Positions 1 to 10,162 of a DNA stretch of 64,000 nt are shown here, in pieces (position 1 is the first letter of the stretch; each line of letters begins with the position of its first letter). This stretch comes from Lathyrus oleraceus (lineage: Eukaryota; Streptophyta; Magnoliopsida; Fabales; Fabaceae). A program made the position numbers and the translations under genes. Under the pieces are notes generated by a model. It did not search any database. It saw only the letters and a list, made by a program, of their open reading frames with translations, and had not been told where the DNA came from. The stretch spans positions 226,936,539 to 227,000,538 of the forward strand of contig NC_066581.1 in assembly GCF_024323335.1 (NCBI RefSeq). Reading direction: 5' to 3'.

Positions 1-441
1 TAATCGCCTATGCCAAAGCCACGAGTCTTCACTCATGGAGATGAGACATATAGCGCTAGTCAAAGATACTTCATTCAAGTCAAGCACGTATACATTATTT
101 ACCCTCCAACCCTTAAGCACATAATTCTTTTTATCATTATGTTCAATCATGCAACAATCTTTTGAAAATGATACTTTATATCCTTTGTCACATAATTGGA
201 TAATACTATCGAGATTGTGCTTAAGGCCTTCAACTAAAAGGATGTATGAGATAGTAGTAGAGAAGGGATTACCTACACTACCTTTTCCGAGTATAACTCC
301 CTTGCTATTATCACCGTAGGTTACAAACCCTTTCTTCTTAGCCACAAAGTCAAAAAGTAAGGAAATGTCACCCGTCATGTGTCTTGAGCATCCACTATCG
401 AGAACCCATGTTCTCTCCGTATCCTCAAGACATTCCACCTA
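1..441 (-). pseudogene. Copia polyprotein: protease and GAG-pre-integrase start (partial)
   Basis: Read on the minus strand from about 441 to the window edge, the frame is open and encodes the aspartic protease of a Copia retrotransposon. It shows the block WVLDSGCSRHMTGD (D-S-G catalytic triad) at about 405-360, then a segment ending WLWHRRL, the start of the GAG-pre-integrase domain, cut by the edge. A TAG at 439-441 lies just upstream in this frame, where the family normally reads through from gag, and the upstream gag reading is in a different frame. So the gag-protease link is broken by one nonsense codon and one frameshift. The role would be polyprotein maturation in the virus-like particle. 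Lineage is judged SIRE/Maximus-like from the adjoining gag. Integrase and RT lie off the left edge. Confidence 0.85.
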
Positions 442-445
442 CAAT

Positions 446-1303
446 TTAAACAAGGGAAGGAGGTACCCAATTTTCATTGGGTCCTAGTGTGTGAGTAAAA
501 CTTTGGTTGCATTTGGGCAACCATTGAAAAATGCCTTTAGGAACCAAAAATCTCATAAATCTGCATTTAGCAATAGTATGTCCTCTCTTGCAACAATATA
601 GACAATTTAAGTTCGGATGAGAGTTGTTTTTGCTAACTTGATCCTTTACCACATAAGTGTACTTTTGATAAGGATTATTCATGTTACTTCTAAAATGTGA
701 TTGATCAATAACAAAGGTAACTTTAGGTTGTAAAGTTTTGTCTAATTTAGCTTGAAGAGTTCTAACCTCTCTTTGCCAAATGTGATAAGTTTCACATCCA
801 GACCATCTAAACCAAAATCCCTTATCATCTTCAGTTTTTCCTTTATTAGCCTCTATCATAGATTTCTTAAGAGTTTCTAATTCCTTTTCGGAATCAGAAA
901 TCTTCTTTTCTAAATAACAAAAAAAATTCTTATTTGAGGCTAAGCATTTAAAAGCTTCCTTGGACTCATTATTTAGAGTACTAAAGGCTTTTTGCAAATC
1001 AAAATAAGACATTTTATCAACATAATAATACTTAGAATGACTTACATTCTTTTTCTTATTTTGATGAGTCGTAAGACAAATATTGACCTTTTCTTCTTCA
1101 TCACTTAAGTTATCATCGATTGAGGACTCACTATCGCTCTCCCATGCAATGTATGCTCTTCTAGCTTTGCTCGATTTCTTGTGACGTTTATCTCTTCCTT
1201 TGTCTTTCTTCGGCAAGGGACAATCTGGCTTATAGTGACCGGCCTTTCCGTAATTATAGCATGATCCTTTTGACTTAGTTGTCTTACCTTCTTCTCGATT
1301 CAA
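446..1303 (-). pseudogene. Copia gag, C-terminal half with zinc-knuckle remnants
   Basis: This minus-strand reading is the nucleocapsid end of the Copia gag. The N-terminal part has CYNYGKAGHYKPDC, a CX2CX4HX4C knuckle whose second Cys is Tyr, so zinc binding is probably lost. A basic stretch and an acidic Ser-rich segment (ESDSESSIDD) follow. A second knuckle-like block, CLYCCKRGHTIAKC, sits near residue 236 and keeps its Cys/His spacing. It ends at a TAA at 446-448, where the protease continues in another frame. It belongs with the N-terminal gag at 1373-2200; the gap between them holds in-frame stops. Capsid and RNA-packaging roles are family knowledge. Confidence 0.85.
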
Positions 1304-1372
1304 GAATTTTGATTATCTTCTATAGTTGACAAGATTTGTATCCGAATGTTGAACTTCATTCTTTCTAAGGTA

Positions 1373-2200
1373 TCAGTTATACCTCCTTAGGAACAACTCC
1401 ATACCTTCATTCGAATCTTTATCATCATAACTTGATTCACTCTCACACGTATCATTGGTGGATGACTTAGATCTTAAAGCCTTTAAAGCGATAGACTTCC
1501 TTTCAGTGTCCTTATTTTTCTCCTTCTTTTCCTTTTGAGTCTTATCATGTTTCTCAAGGTTCATGAGCTCTTGCTCATGCTCTTGAAGCTTACCAAATAA
1601 TGTTGTCATGTCCAATGTTATTAGATCATTGGCTTCCTTAATCACGGTGACCTTTGGTAGCCAATCCTTGTTAAGACATCTTAATATTTTGTTAGTAGCA
1701 ACATCATTAGGGGTAGTTCTATCAAGAGCATTTAACCGATTGATTAGATAAGAAAATTGCTTCTGCATATCGGTAATGGTTTCACCATCCTTCATATGAA
1801 AAAGGTCAAATTCTTGAGTTAAAGTGTTGATTCTAGCTAGTTTGACATCATTGGTTCCCTCATGGGTAATTTGCAATGAGTCCCATATAGCTTTAGCACT
1901 AGTAAAATGGAAAACCATATAATACTCATTAACACCTAAGGCGGCAATGAGCATATTTCTGGCTTTCCAATCATAGCTATACTTTTTCTTATCTTCTTCA
2001 CTCCATTGTGCTTCAGGTTTAGGTATAACAACACCATCCGCATTGGTCATGGTTATTTCCATAGGACCATCTTGGATGTCTTTCCATACCTTCCCATAAA
2101 TAGAGTTGATATGGATACGCATAGAATCTTTCCAATAACTGTAGTTTTCACCGGTAAAAATAGGTGCTCTATTGTACGCCCCTTTAGGATCGTTACTCAT
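1373..2200 (-). pseudogene. Copia gag, N-terminal capsid half (SIRE/Maximus-like)
   Basis: The reading starts at 2200 with MSNDPKGAYNRAPIFTGENY and contains the plant Copia gag core: FTGENYSYWKDSMR, then THEGT, and the helical region with ILRCLNKDWLPKVTVI and LITLDMTTLFGKLQEHE. These match the UBN2/retrotran_gag-type capsid of SIRE/Maximus elements. The start is chosen because it lies about 37 bp after the PBS, as in intact elements. A TGA after LRRYN separates it from the zinc-knuckle half, so the gag is broken. The 3' end is Lys/Glu-rich and probably a coiled coil. Confidence 0.88.
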
Positions 2201-2236
2201 TTTCTAAAAAGTTATATGCAAAGCACTAGATAAACC

Positions 2237-2252
2237 GGCGCTCGTGATACCA
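2237..2252 (-). other. Copia primer-binding site (initiator Met tRNA type)
   Basis: The minus strand reads TGGTATCACGAGCGCC two bases after the LTR end. It begins with TGGTATCA, the hallmark of plant Copia PBS sites for the 3' end of initiator tRNA-Met, but departs from the usual continuation, so priming may be weakened. Its position between LTR (2255) and gag (2200) fixes the orientation of the element. Confidence 0.75.
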
Positions 2253-2254
2253 CT

Positions 2255-3390
2255 TGTTAGACGATAATACCGATCTAGAAGGCGGGGTTGAATAGACCAG
2301 TATTTAAATTTATATCTTTTTAAAAATGTTTTCAAAGGTTGCGAAAGCTCCCTAGACCATAATCATCTAAACGTTTCGTTAATGGAAAGATCGGATATGT
2401 GTGAAACCGAATGGAATAACTAAGATAGAGATAATCAACCACTATCTAAATCAATCGATTAATTACCATAATCCTTGATGCCGTTACCTCTAATGATGAG
2501 TTAACACAATAAGAGAACAAGTAAAATATTAATAGATCTGTGTAACATTAATTTTATCAAACACTTGGTGTGCACTCCACACCAAGTCTCAATTTTACTC
2601 AAATTGAATATGCAGAATTTTACTTAGCTATAATCAAAGTGATTGCACAAATTTGTCAAACAGCTACTATGCATAACAATTAAGCGAGATTGATTTTACT
2701 ATTAATATCACATAAAACGTAATTAATACATAATTTAAAGAGTTAAGGGAAAGAAAGAACAACACCAAATTGCAAAGTTAATACAAGAGAAGAATGATCA
2801 CCACCAACCAACCTCTAGTGTTGTTGTAGATCCTATTCACTTCTCTCCGTTTGATTCTAGTTGAACCAAGTCCTTCAAGCGTTCCGAACAAACCTCTGGT
2901 TGTAGCTACCTTATTGCAAGAACTCCACATTCTCCAAAACTCTAGCTCGACTGATTTCGATCGGATGTGCGTGAAACCTTCGGTTGTAGCTACCTTATTG
3001 AAATAACTCCACATTCTTCAAAATTCTAGCTCGGTAGACTTCAATCTCAAGACGCTTGAACCCTAACCTTCCTTCACAATCCTCCGGTTACCGTTACTTG
3101 TTTGAATGAACCCAGTGTTCTTCAAACCTTTCACTCGGCTGAATCTATGAAGCAAAGATTAGTGAAAAAAACCCAAATTCTTGGAGGACAAAACCCCAAT
3201 GTTTTTATTCAAGAAAAACCCACTCAAAGCCTCTACCCAAACTAAGATTACACAATCCTATTTGGACGTTATCACCACAGCAATGCACAATGATCAATAA
3301 AAATTGTTATGTGTAGTTGTTGAGAAATGCAATGAAGAATGAAGATGAAGAGCACTTTGTAACACGGTGGGAGAACTGACTTTAGTTAAA
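2255..3390 (-). mobile_element. Copia 5' LTR, proximal part (R/U5 side)
   Basis: The plus strand starts TGTTAGACGATAATACC, which is the inverted CA end of a minus-strand LTR directly beside the PBS. The segment runs to about 3386-3390, where a Tat-type solo LTR interrupts it; the rest resumes at about 6409. It holds no coding sequence. A short direct duplication of about 120 bp (GTTGTAGCTACCTTATTG at about 2901 and 2985) is visible. The joined LTR would be about 1.9 kb. Confidence 0.7.
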
Positions 3391-6300
3391 TGTTGCGGAT
3401 AGCAAGAGTCGCCACCGACTTTTATTTTATCCAAAAGGAAAGGACATAAAAGAACAGGAAAGACCTTAAAAAGATTTTGAGTTCGGGGGGTAGGTTATAC
3501 AAAGGGAAGGTATTAGCACCCTTTATATCCATGGTTATCCATGGGCTCTTAGTTACTTAGCTCACTTTGTTTGTTTGCAAGAGTGTAGTGTGTGATTAGA
3601 AAAATTTCTTTAAGTACTTTGTAATGACCCTCGTATGGGTGTATACAAAGCCTAGTTTAGAAATTGTGAGGTGTAAAAGTAATTTTGAAAAGTGTGAGCA
3701 AGTAACTATGAGATACCTACCCTAGATTAAGTCTTTTGTGTTCTCGTATATTCTTTCAATGGTAAGACTGTCCCTATTATTAAGGAATAGGTAGTCATTA
3801 CCTTGGATGTGTTTAAGGGACGGGCGTAGGGTCATCGTATGGTCAATGAAGGCAACATAAGGGGTGTCTTTAGCAACTCGTAGGGATTATCATCATATTT
3901 ACCGAAGGGACAAGATCATTATATCATAGGCAACCTAGTAGGGACTTGATCTTTTAAGTTTATAGGGACTTGATGATTTTTCTGTTTGAAGGGACTTTGC
4001 TTAAGACACCCCTATTTTCGAGGGACTTGACCATTTAAAGAAGGCAACCAAGAGGAATACCCTAGGAAGTACAGATGGCGATCAAAGATCGACCTACGTG
4101 TGTGAGTGTTATTTTTCAGATATTTGTCTTGAATTTAATTTTCTAAGTTCAATTATTTACAGTTTGTTTTTTGCACTCCCTAAATTACTAACCACGCAAT
4201 AAATATTTACAAAAATAAAAGCAAGAAAAATAAATTCCTAAACTATTACATGGCTATGGGACAGATACATAATAATCAGGCGAGAAAGAATAAATTTACA
4301 ACCTATACATTTGTTCCTAATATTATAAATAAAACAAAAATAAGGAAAATAATGAAGCAAAAATAGAATAGATAAAAGCAAATAATAATAAAATAATAAA
4401 TAAACAATGGTAATAAAGCAATAATAAAATAACAATAATAATAAAGTGATAATAAAAAGGTTAGAATTTTAAAAGAAATTATTTTAGGTTAAACAAGTTA
4501 GATTTTTTTTAGAAGTTATTAGAAAAATATGAGTTTAAAATAAATTAGTAATAATAAAAGAATTTAAAATACATTAATGTACAAATTATAAAATAAAAGA
4601 GTTATATGAAAAATATTAAGTTAGTTATTTACAAAATAAATAAAGATTATAGAAAATATCAAATTATTAGACTAATAGGTTTATTATTATTATTCAATTA
4701 GAAAAATGGTCAATCAGATTTTATTTACAAAATATATAAGGATTTATTATTATAATTAAGTAATAAAAAAAAAGTTATTAAAATAGTTAGTATTTATTAT
4801 TTATTTACAAAAAATATAAAGGTTATAGAAAAATATTAAATAATTAATTTAGTAGGTTTTCACGCCCTACATTACTAAACCACGCAGTTAATATAGGATC
4901 AATGGCAGAAATTTAAATGGCAGAAAAATAAATGGCAGAAAAATAAAATGGCAGAAAATAAATGGCAGAAAATAAAACCATAATTATTACAACGCTTTGG
5001 TGCAGTTACATAATAAAGATGGCGAAAAGTAAAACTGAAAATATTACAAGTTAAAACTTAAAATATTACAAGGGCGAAGCAGTTACAGTGTACGAATAAC
5101 ATAAATATGAGCGAAAATAGGAAATAATAATAAGGTTTGTTAAGGTTTAAGAAAAGGTTTATGGTTTAGAGGAAATAACACGGTTAAAGTTTTAGGTTTG
5201 AAATTTAGAGTTTGTGGCGAAATTGTCCGGGTTTAGGAAAAATCAGGGTAGTTAGTTATGAAAAAAAAATGTGCAGATCTAAATATATGTATATAAAAAA
5301 AAATATGAATTAAAAAAAACAACGGCGTTGCTAGCGCAAAATTGCGATCATCGCAACTGGATCGGATAACACAAATGTCACGCCTCATACACGTATATGT
5401 GAAAACGGCGTATTGACACGATCCGATCCGAAAACATAATCAAATTATAACATAAAATAGAAATATATATATATTTAACACACTAATTACATATTATAAA
5501 TTATACATTATATGATCCATATGCATTTTTATTAACAACAAAATTATTATTATATTATATTATATATTATGAGACATGTAAAACTTATATAAAAACAAAC
5601 ACATCAAATACATAATACAATGAACCAAGTTATTATACCTGTTATACTTATGTGCATAAAAAAAGCAAAACGGTGATATCCTGATATATTTAACCAAACC
5701 GCATGTATCAAACTGTGTGTACGATAGTATAGATCAGCCACTCTCAGTTTCTCTTTTTTGTTCTGTCTTTTTGGCCTCCCTCTATCAGTCATGCTAGTAA
5801 ATATATATAGGAACAAATTAGGTTAATGATAATGGGCCTAAGTTTATTTTGAAACCCAATATTAAATTAAAAACTGAATAAAGTTAAATAATTAAAATAG
5901 TTAAAATTAAAATAAAAACTAATTAACCTATTTATTTATTCTAGACCCAATATAAAAATAAATAGACTCAAAAAAAAAAAAAGTCGGGCACCAAAATGCT
6001 CGAAAAAATAAAATGAACACGTCAAAATAATCAGCGCGAAATAAATGACTCGGAAAAATACAGCGTTTGGTCGGATTTTGAAATAAAAATTATGACCGTT
6101 TAAACTGCTCAGACTGATCAACATATGACCAAAAATAGTCGTAAAAATATTTTTAGCATGTCAAATTAAACCACGTGAACCGCAGATTAATGTTACCGAC
6201 ATTTGCAAACTTAAACTTGACATTTTTTCGTTGACTAATTTTAGGCACGGTTAAAAAGTTAATTTGACCAGTCTGTTTGTAAATTCTGAGAAATTATTCC

Positions 6301-6408
6301 GGCTAATATTAAGACAAAAAAATGTTATGCTATGAAGATGATGCAAATGAATGTGAAACAAAAAATTGGTTAGAGTTAAAAATAGAGGGCAAATTTTGGG
6401 GTGCAACA
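3391..6408 (-). mobile_element. Solo Tat-type Ty3/gypsy LTR nested in the Copia LTR
   Basis: On the minus strand it begins TGTTGCACCCCAAAATTTGC (at 6408) and ends CCGCAACA (at 3391), a TG...CA unit of 3018 bp with no internal coding region, hence a solo LTR. Its 3' module matches the other Tat LTRs here: GGTGCTAATACCTTCCC, then TTTTGGATAAAATAAAAG, then GGTGGCGACTCT. An 8-mer, ACTTTAGT, occurs on both sides (3379-3386 and 6410-6417). It probably marks the duplicated target, but it is longer than the usual 5 bp and is offset 4 bp and 1 bp from the termini, so exact ends are uncertain. A minus-strand TATATATA at 5810-5801 is a TATA candidate. The interior is very AT-rich. Confidence 0.75.
4170..4990. 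repeat. Internal direct duplication and short tandem repeat in the solo LTR
   Basis: Two blocks about 690 bp apart resemble each other: CTAAATTACTAACCACGCA near 4180 and CTACATTACTAAACCACGCA near 4867, each followed by related AT-rich sequence with TTACATGG/TTACAACG and GTTACATAATAA. Beside the second block, about 4905-4980 holds five imperfect copies of a 14-16 bp unit, ATGGCAGAAAATAA. The pattern suggests replication slippage plus a segmental duplication within the LTR. Confidence 0.6.
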
Positions 6409-6466
6409 CACTTTAGTGTATATCTTTCACTTTTCTTATTTTTTTGTTGAAGAAGAGACTCTAGAA

Positions 6467-6474
6467 TATTTATA
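6467..6474 (-). promoter_or_regulatory. TATA box of the Copia LTR
   Basis: The minus strand reads TATAAATA about 680 bp into the LTR, just downstream of the palindrome array. It is the only canonical TATA box in the U3 side of this LTR, so it likely sets the U3/R start. Confidence 0.55.
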
Positions 6475-6544
6475 TGATGCATGGACAAAGCAACAGACAT
6501 AATAGAATAATTTTGCAAAAATGCACAACAGAAAACTTAGTGCC

Positions 6545-6925
6545 AACAGCGACCAGTCGACCTGTTCACACAGGTCACTCGACCTGTTCAGACCCGAGGC
6601 AAAAACTACTCAAATGAAGCAGGCGATGAGTCGACTCAAATAGGGGTTTTCTAGAGTTGAGTCGACTCATGACTCGACCCGTTCAGACCCGTGGCAACAT
6701 GGTTAAAATGAAATAGCCAATGAGTCGACTCAAACAGGGGATGAGTAAACTCAAACAGGTTTTTCCAGAGTTGAGTCGACTCATGACTCGACCTATTCAG
6801 ACCTGAGAGTTACGCTCCAAGTCATGAGTCGACTCACAGTTCTACTGCTCCAAGTCATGAGTCGATCTATGACTCGACCTGTTCATACCCGAGAGTTACG
6901 CTCCAAGTCATGAGTCAACTCAAAA
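6545..6925. repeat. Array of GAGTCGACTC palindromes in Copia U3
   Basis: Five perfect copies of the 12-bp palindrome TGAGTCGACTCA lie with cores at 6628, 6659, 6722, 6773 and 6826. Degenerate copies lie at 6741, 6859 and 6912. They are interspersed with a second motif, GACTCGACCTGTTCAGACC, in five or more variants. The array lies about 70-460 bp upstream of the minus-strand TATA box, the usual place for LTR enhancers. Each palindrome is built of TGAGTC/GACTCA halves, resembling bZIP half sites; a regulatory role is inference. Confidence 0.7.
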
Positions 6926-7155
6926 TTCTTAAACTGTCAAAAATGAGTTTTTGATATTTTGGTCAATCAAACCATTCTCTTATGAACCTAAGGTACCAAT
7001 GATGATCAAGTTCATTATTCACATCTATGAAATGCTCCTATATGCATGGACTCATTTCACTTATACTTTGAGCATGTTGGAGGATGAATGCATTCTATGA
7101 TATGATGACACCGTCCAAAGCACACATTATGAGCAACTAAAAAGGTTTGACATCA

Positions 7156-7941
7156 TTAAAATAAGGATAATAGATCTTTGCCCTCACAGATCATCTTGAG
7201 GGTATTGTTGTCTAGCAAGTAATTTTCTATAGGCGACAATATTTTCATGTCAGGTATGTGATTCTAGGAACCTTTTTAGAACCTTAAACTTGTGGCTATT
7301 AGGATTTATGGTTGCATAATATTGGCCTGCTGGACGTAGTTGTTTTGTTGGGTTGGCATGAAAACCTCACTCAGAATAGATCCTCTTAGGGGTATTGTCT
7401 TCCAACAAGTAATTTTTCTAGTGGAGGCAATATTTACAAGAAAGATCCATGATTTTGGGAACCATGTCTAGAACCTTAGAGTCGATAGTTGCATAGTGTT
7501 GGCCTTTTGGACGTACTTGTCTCGTTTTATTGGCATGAAAACTTCACCTAGTGTACATCCTCTTGAGGGTATTATTATCTAACAAGTAATTTTACTATTG
7601 GGGGCAATATTCTCATGTAGGTCCCATGACTCTAGAAACCTTTAAAACCCTAGAAACTACCTGTGAAGGCATTACTGGTTAAATATCACCCAAAATCTTC
7701 CTACCATAAGAAGCCATACGTGGATCGTTCGAAACCGCATCGTGCATTCCCTTCTACATCCATATGTGACATGTCATTGCATTTTTTGCATATCAAAAAC
7801 AAAAACATTCATGCATCCGTATTCATCAGCATGCATGAACATTTTTCCATAAAACAAAAAAATCTCATCCCACCTTTTGTCCATAACCAGAAAGCTGACT
7901 CCCCGACACAATATCGAACCAGTAGTAGCTACCAAAGTATA
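7156..7941 (+). repeat. E0: Ogre-like 5' leader with ~180-bp tandem repeats
   Basis: Non-coding leader upstream of the E0 gag. Three tandem units start near 7191, 7381 and 7558, each with GGGTATTGT..., AACAAGTAATTTT, CATGATT/CATGACTCT and TAGAACCTTA in the same order. The E1 leader (32763-33110) has two units of the same family with a similar period. E0 passes from this leader straight into gag without a recognisable ORF1, so it may belong to a Tat branch lacking ORF1. The 5' LTR and PBS of E0 would lie beyond the Copia insertion, left of the window. Confidence 0.7.
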
Positions 7942-8529
7942 ATGAAGCATTTGGAACAAAATCAAGTTCAACTGAGAAAGGATATGGACGCCATAAAAGG
8001 AAAGGTGGGCTAGATTTTGGAAGCTATGTCAAAGAACAATTTTTAGCATATTGTTATGGAGAATGTTGGTCCCACATTAGGCTTTACCATGGTGACTAAC
8101 CCAATGTACGATCTTCCCCTTAACTATACTTCTCCATAAGTGGAAGATTCTACTCAACATCAACATACGCATATCACGGTATCTAATGAGGTCCCCATTA
8201 TGCAGGAGAACCCCATTGTTCATACTGATGAAGTGGATCCTCGATTTATAAGGTACATGCAAAATTCTCAGGGTGCCCACCTTGTGACAAATGTGAAGGG
8301 TCCTCAAAATGTTAAAGCTATAGAAAAATATCATGCTACGGAGAAATGATTGACGGTTATGGAAGGCTTTAATGCATTTGGTCTTGTTGCTTTTGACATG
8401 CATTTGGTGTCGGACGTGGTTATACCCCCGAAATTCAAAGTACCCTACTTTGAGAAGCACACGGGTCTTAGCTGCCCAAGACACCATTTTGTGATGTTCT
8501 GCCAAAAAAATTCCTTCTATACTCGCAAC
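7942..8529 (+). pseudogene. E0 gag, N-terminal part
   Basis: Starts at the ATG of MKHLEQNQVQLRKDMDAIKG, a short coiled coil typical of Tat/Ogre gag N-termini, then is broken by several in-frame stops (first TAG at 8011). The conserved capsid segment FGLVAFDMHLVSDVVIPPKF, then PYFEKHTGLSCPRHHFVMFC, aligns residue for residue with the E1 gag segment FGVAAKEMCLVSGLVIPAKF. The reading stops at the hAT-like insertion and resumes at 9278. No function is expected. Confidence 0.8.
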
Positions 8530-9277
8530 TAGAGCTTTCAAAATGGGTTACCTTGTCCTAAACGGGATGGCCCTGACGGACCTCGAGCCTTTTAGGGCTA
8601 GGACAAAAAAAAACTTTTGTAATATGGGCTCAAAAATTTACTACCTGAGCCCATCCCTATACGCGCTTCGGGCTACCACACACTAAATGGGTTTTTTTAA
8701 AATTATTTTTAATATAAAAATTAAAATAAAAACTCCATTATATTTATTATAAATACAATAAAAATGATATTATTTTAAGCATAATACACATTTAAGTACT
8801 ATGTAATTTTTTATAAACACTATAATATATTTATAAATACAATATATACCTAAATTGTATATAATAGTAAACAAATGTTTAAAATAAGATAAACTAATCG
8901 AATATAAGGAAATTGTGAATTAAACACTAAATAATTGAATACTAATTTGATTATATTAATGTATAATATTTAAAAAAGAAAGATTGAATAGAATAGAGAT
9001 AAAAATTAGTGAGGTAATAAAAACCAATATGTTATTTTGGAGTGAGACAACATAAATATTATTATAAAATTATAAAATTCGTAGTTATGCGGGCCTAACG
9101 AGCTATCCGCAGCCTATATGGGCTAGCCCTAATGGGTAACAGGATTTTTACGGTCGAGCCTTTTAGGACCGGGCTAGAAATCCCTGAAAAATATGGGCTA
9201 TAATTTTTAAGGCCTAAGCCTTATATTTCAGGCTTGACGGGCCGGCCCATATGGGCTAGCCCATTTTGTGGGCTCTA
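8530..9277. mobile_element. Non-autonomous hAT-like DNA transposon (748 bp)
   Basis: Imperfect terminal inverted repeats: the left end TAGAGCTTTCAAAATGGG matches the inverted right end TAGAGCCCACAAAATGGG. Subterminal GC-rich blocks (CGAGCCTTTTAGG on both arms, GGGCTAGCCC) flank a very AT-rich centre with no coding capacity. The flanks CTCGCAAC (8522-8529) and CCGACAAC (9278-9285) look like a diverged 8-bp target duplication, as made by hAT transposases. In gag frame both encode Thr-(Arg/Asp)-Asn. Superfamily assignment rests on the TIR style and 8-bp TSD; no transposase is present. Confidence 0.72.
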
Positions 9278-10162
9278 CCGACAACGATAAGCTAATGATT
9301 CACTTTGTTTCAACACTTTTTAAGTGGGGTATCATTGAGTTGGTAAATGAAGTTAGAAATGAGTTGTATTTTGTCATGGAGGGACTTAGCTGGTGCCTTT
9401 TTGAAGAAACACAAGTACAATTTGGACATAGCTCCCAGTCGCATGCAGTTGCGAAACTTATCTCAAAATAACAATGAATCCTTCAAGGAATATGCATAGC
9501 ATTAGAGAGAATTGGCAGCCTAAGTGCAACCACCACTCTTAAAGAAAGAACTGGTTAACATGTTCATGAATACACTCTAAGGCTCTTATTATGAGCAAAT
9601 GATAAGCAGTGTGTCATCAAGCTTCTCTGACCTGGTAATGATGGGAGAATGCATCGAGAGCGGCCTCAAAAGTGGAAAAATCCAAGACGCTTGGAGTATC
9701 CAGACTGGTGAGAAGGAATACCCTCACAACTTCTAGATGAAAAAAGAGGGTGAAACCAAAGCATTCACGGCAAGTGTCGGGTATTCTCATGATGCACCGA
9801 CAGGACCTTACGGTCCTCTGTCTTTTAAGTAGTCACCATTTCCAGTGCCATACTATTTGTACCCATATGTGGCAGCAACGTCGCCAACTTTTTATGGGAA
9901 ACCAAAAATTCCTAGAGCGTCTTACCAGTAACTCTGGACCGCTCCTCCTTTAAATCAACAAGCCTATCAGAACACAAGTCATGGACAATTCAAGCCCTAA
10001 AATAACTTGGAAAGAAGGAATTCTCCCTTTGATCCAATTCCTATGACATATAGTTAACTTTTACCACATCTGATTCAAATATTATTGGTGGTTCCCATAT
10101 CTCTCAAACTGATGCCACAATCTTTCCCACTTGGATATGATCCCGATGTGCAATGTGAATAT
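9278..10162 (+). pseudogene. E0 gag, C-terminal part
   Basis: Continuation of the E0 gag after the hAT-like insertion: DNDKLMIHF, then in shifted frames KKHKYNLDIAPSRMQL, NNNESFKEYA, SVSSSFSDLVMMGE and a Pro/Tyr-rich tail ending CEYYSG. The first Cys of the expected zinc knuckle is present, but E2 cuts the knuckle off at 10163. At least seven stops and frameshifts are visible. The blocks match the E1 gag (KYNMDMAPDRRQL, SVSASFSDLVTVG), which confirms a Tat/Ogre relative. Protease and pol of E0 are not found in the window. Confidence 0.8.

Larger units (their letters stand above)
6409..7155 (-). mobile_element. Copia 5' LTR, distal part (U3 side)
   Basis: This is the outer half of the Copia LTR, ending on the plus strand in GGTTTGACATCA, so the minus-strand LTR begins TGATGTCAAACC. 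It borders leader sequence of E0, which fixes the insertion point. It holds the U3 promoter: a TATA box and a block of palindromic repeats (separate entries). No coding sequence. The target-site duplication cannot be checked because the other LTR lies outside the window. Confidence 0.6.

Noticed and set aside
4238..4435. Hydrophobic 65-codon frame
   Set aside because: Product of AT-rich LTR sequence; Tyr/Phe/Ile-only composition with no conservation.
7663..8013. 116-codon plus-strand frame as a separate gene
   Set aside because: Its 3' third is the start of the E0 gag (MKHLEQ...) and its 5' part is leader sequence.
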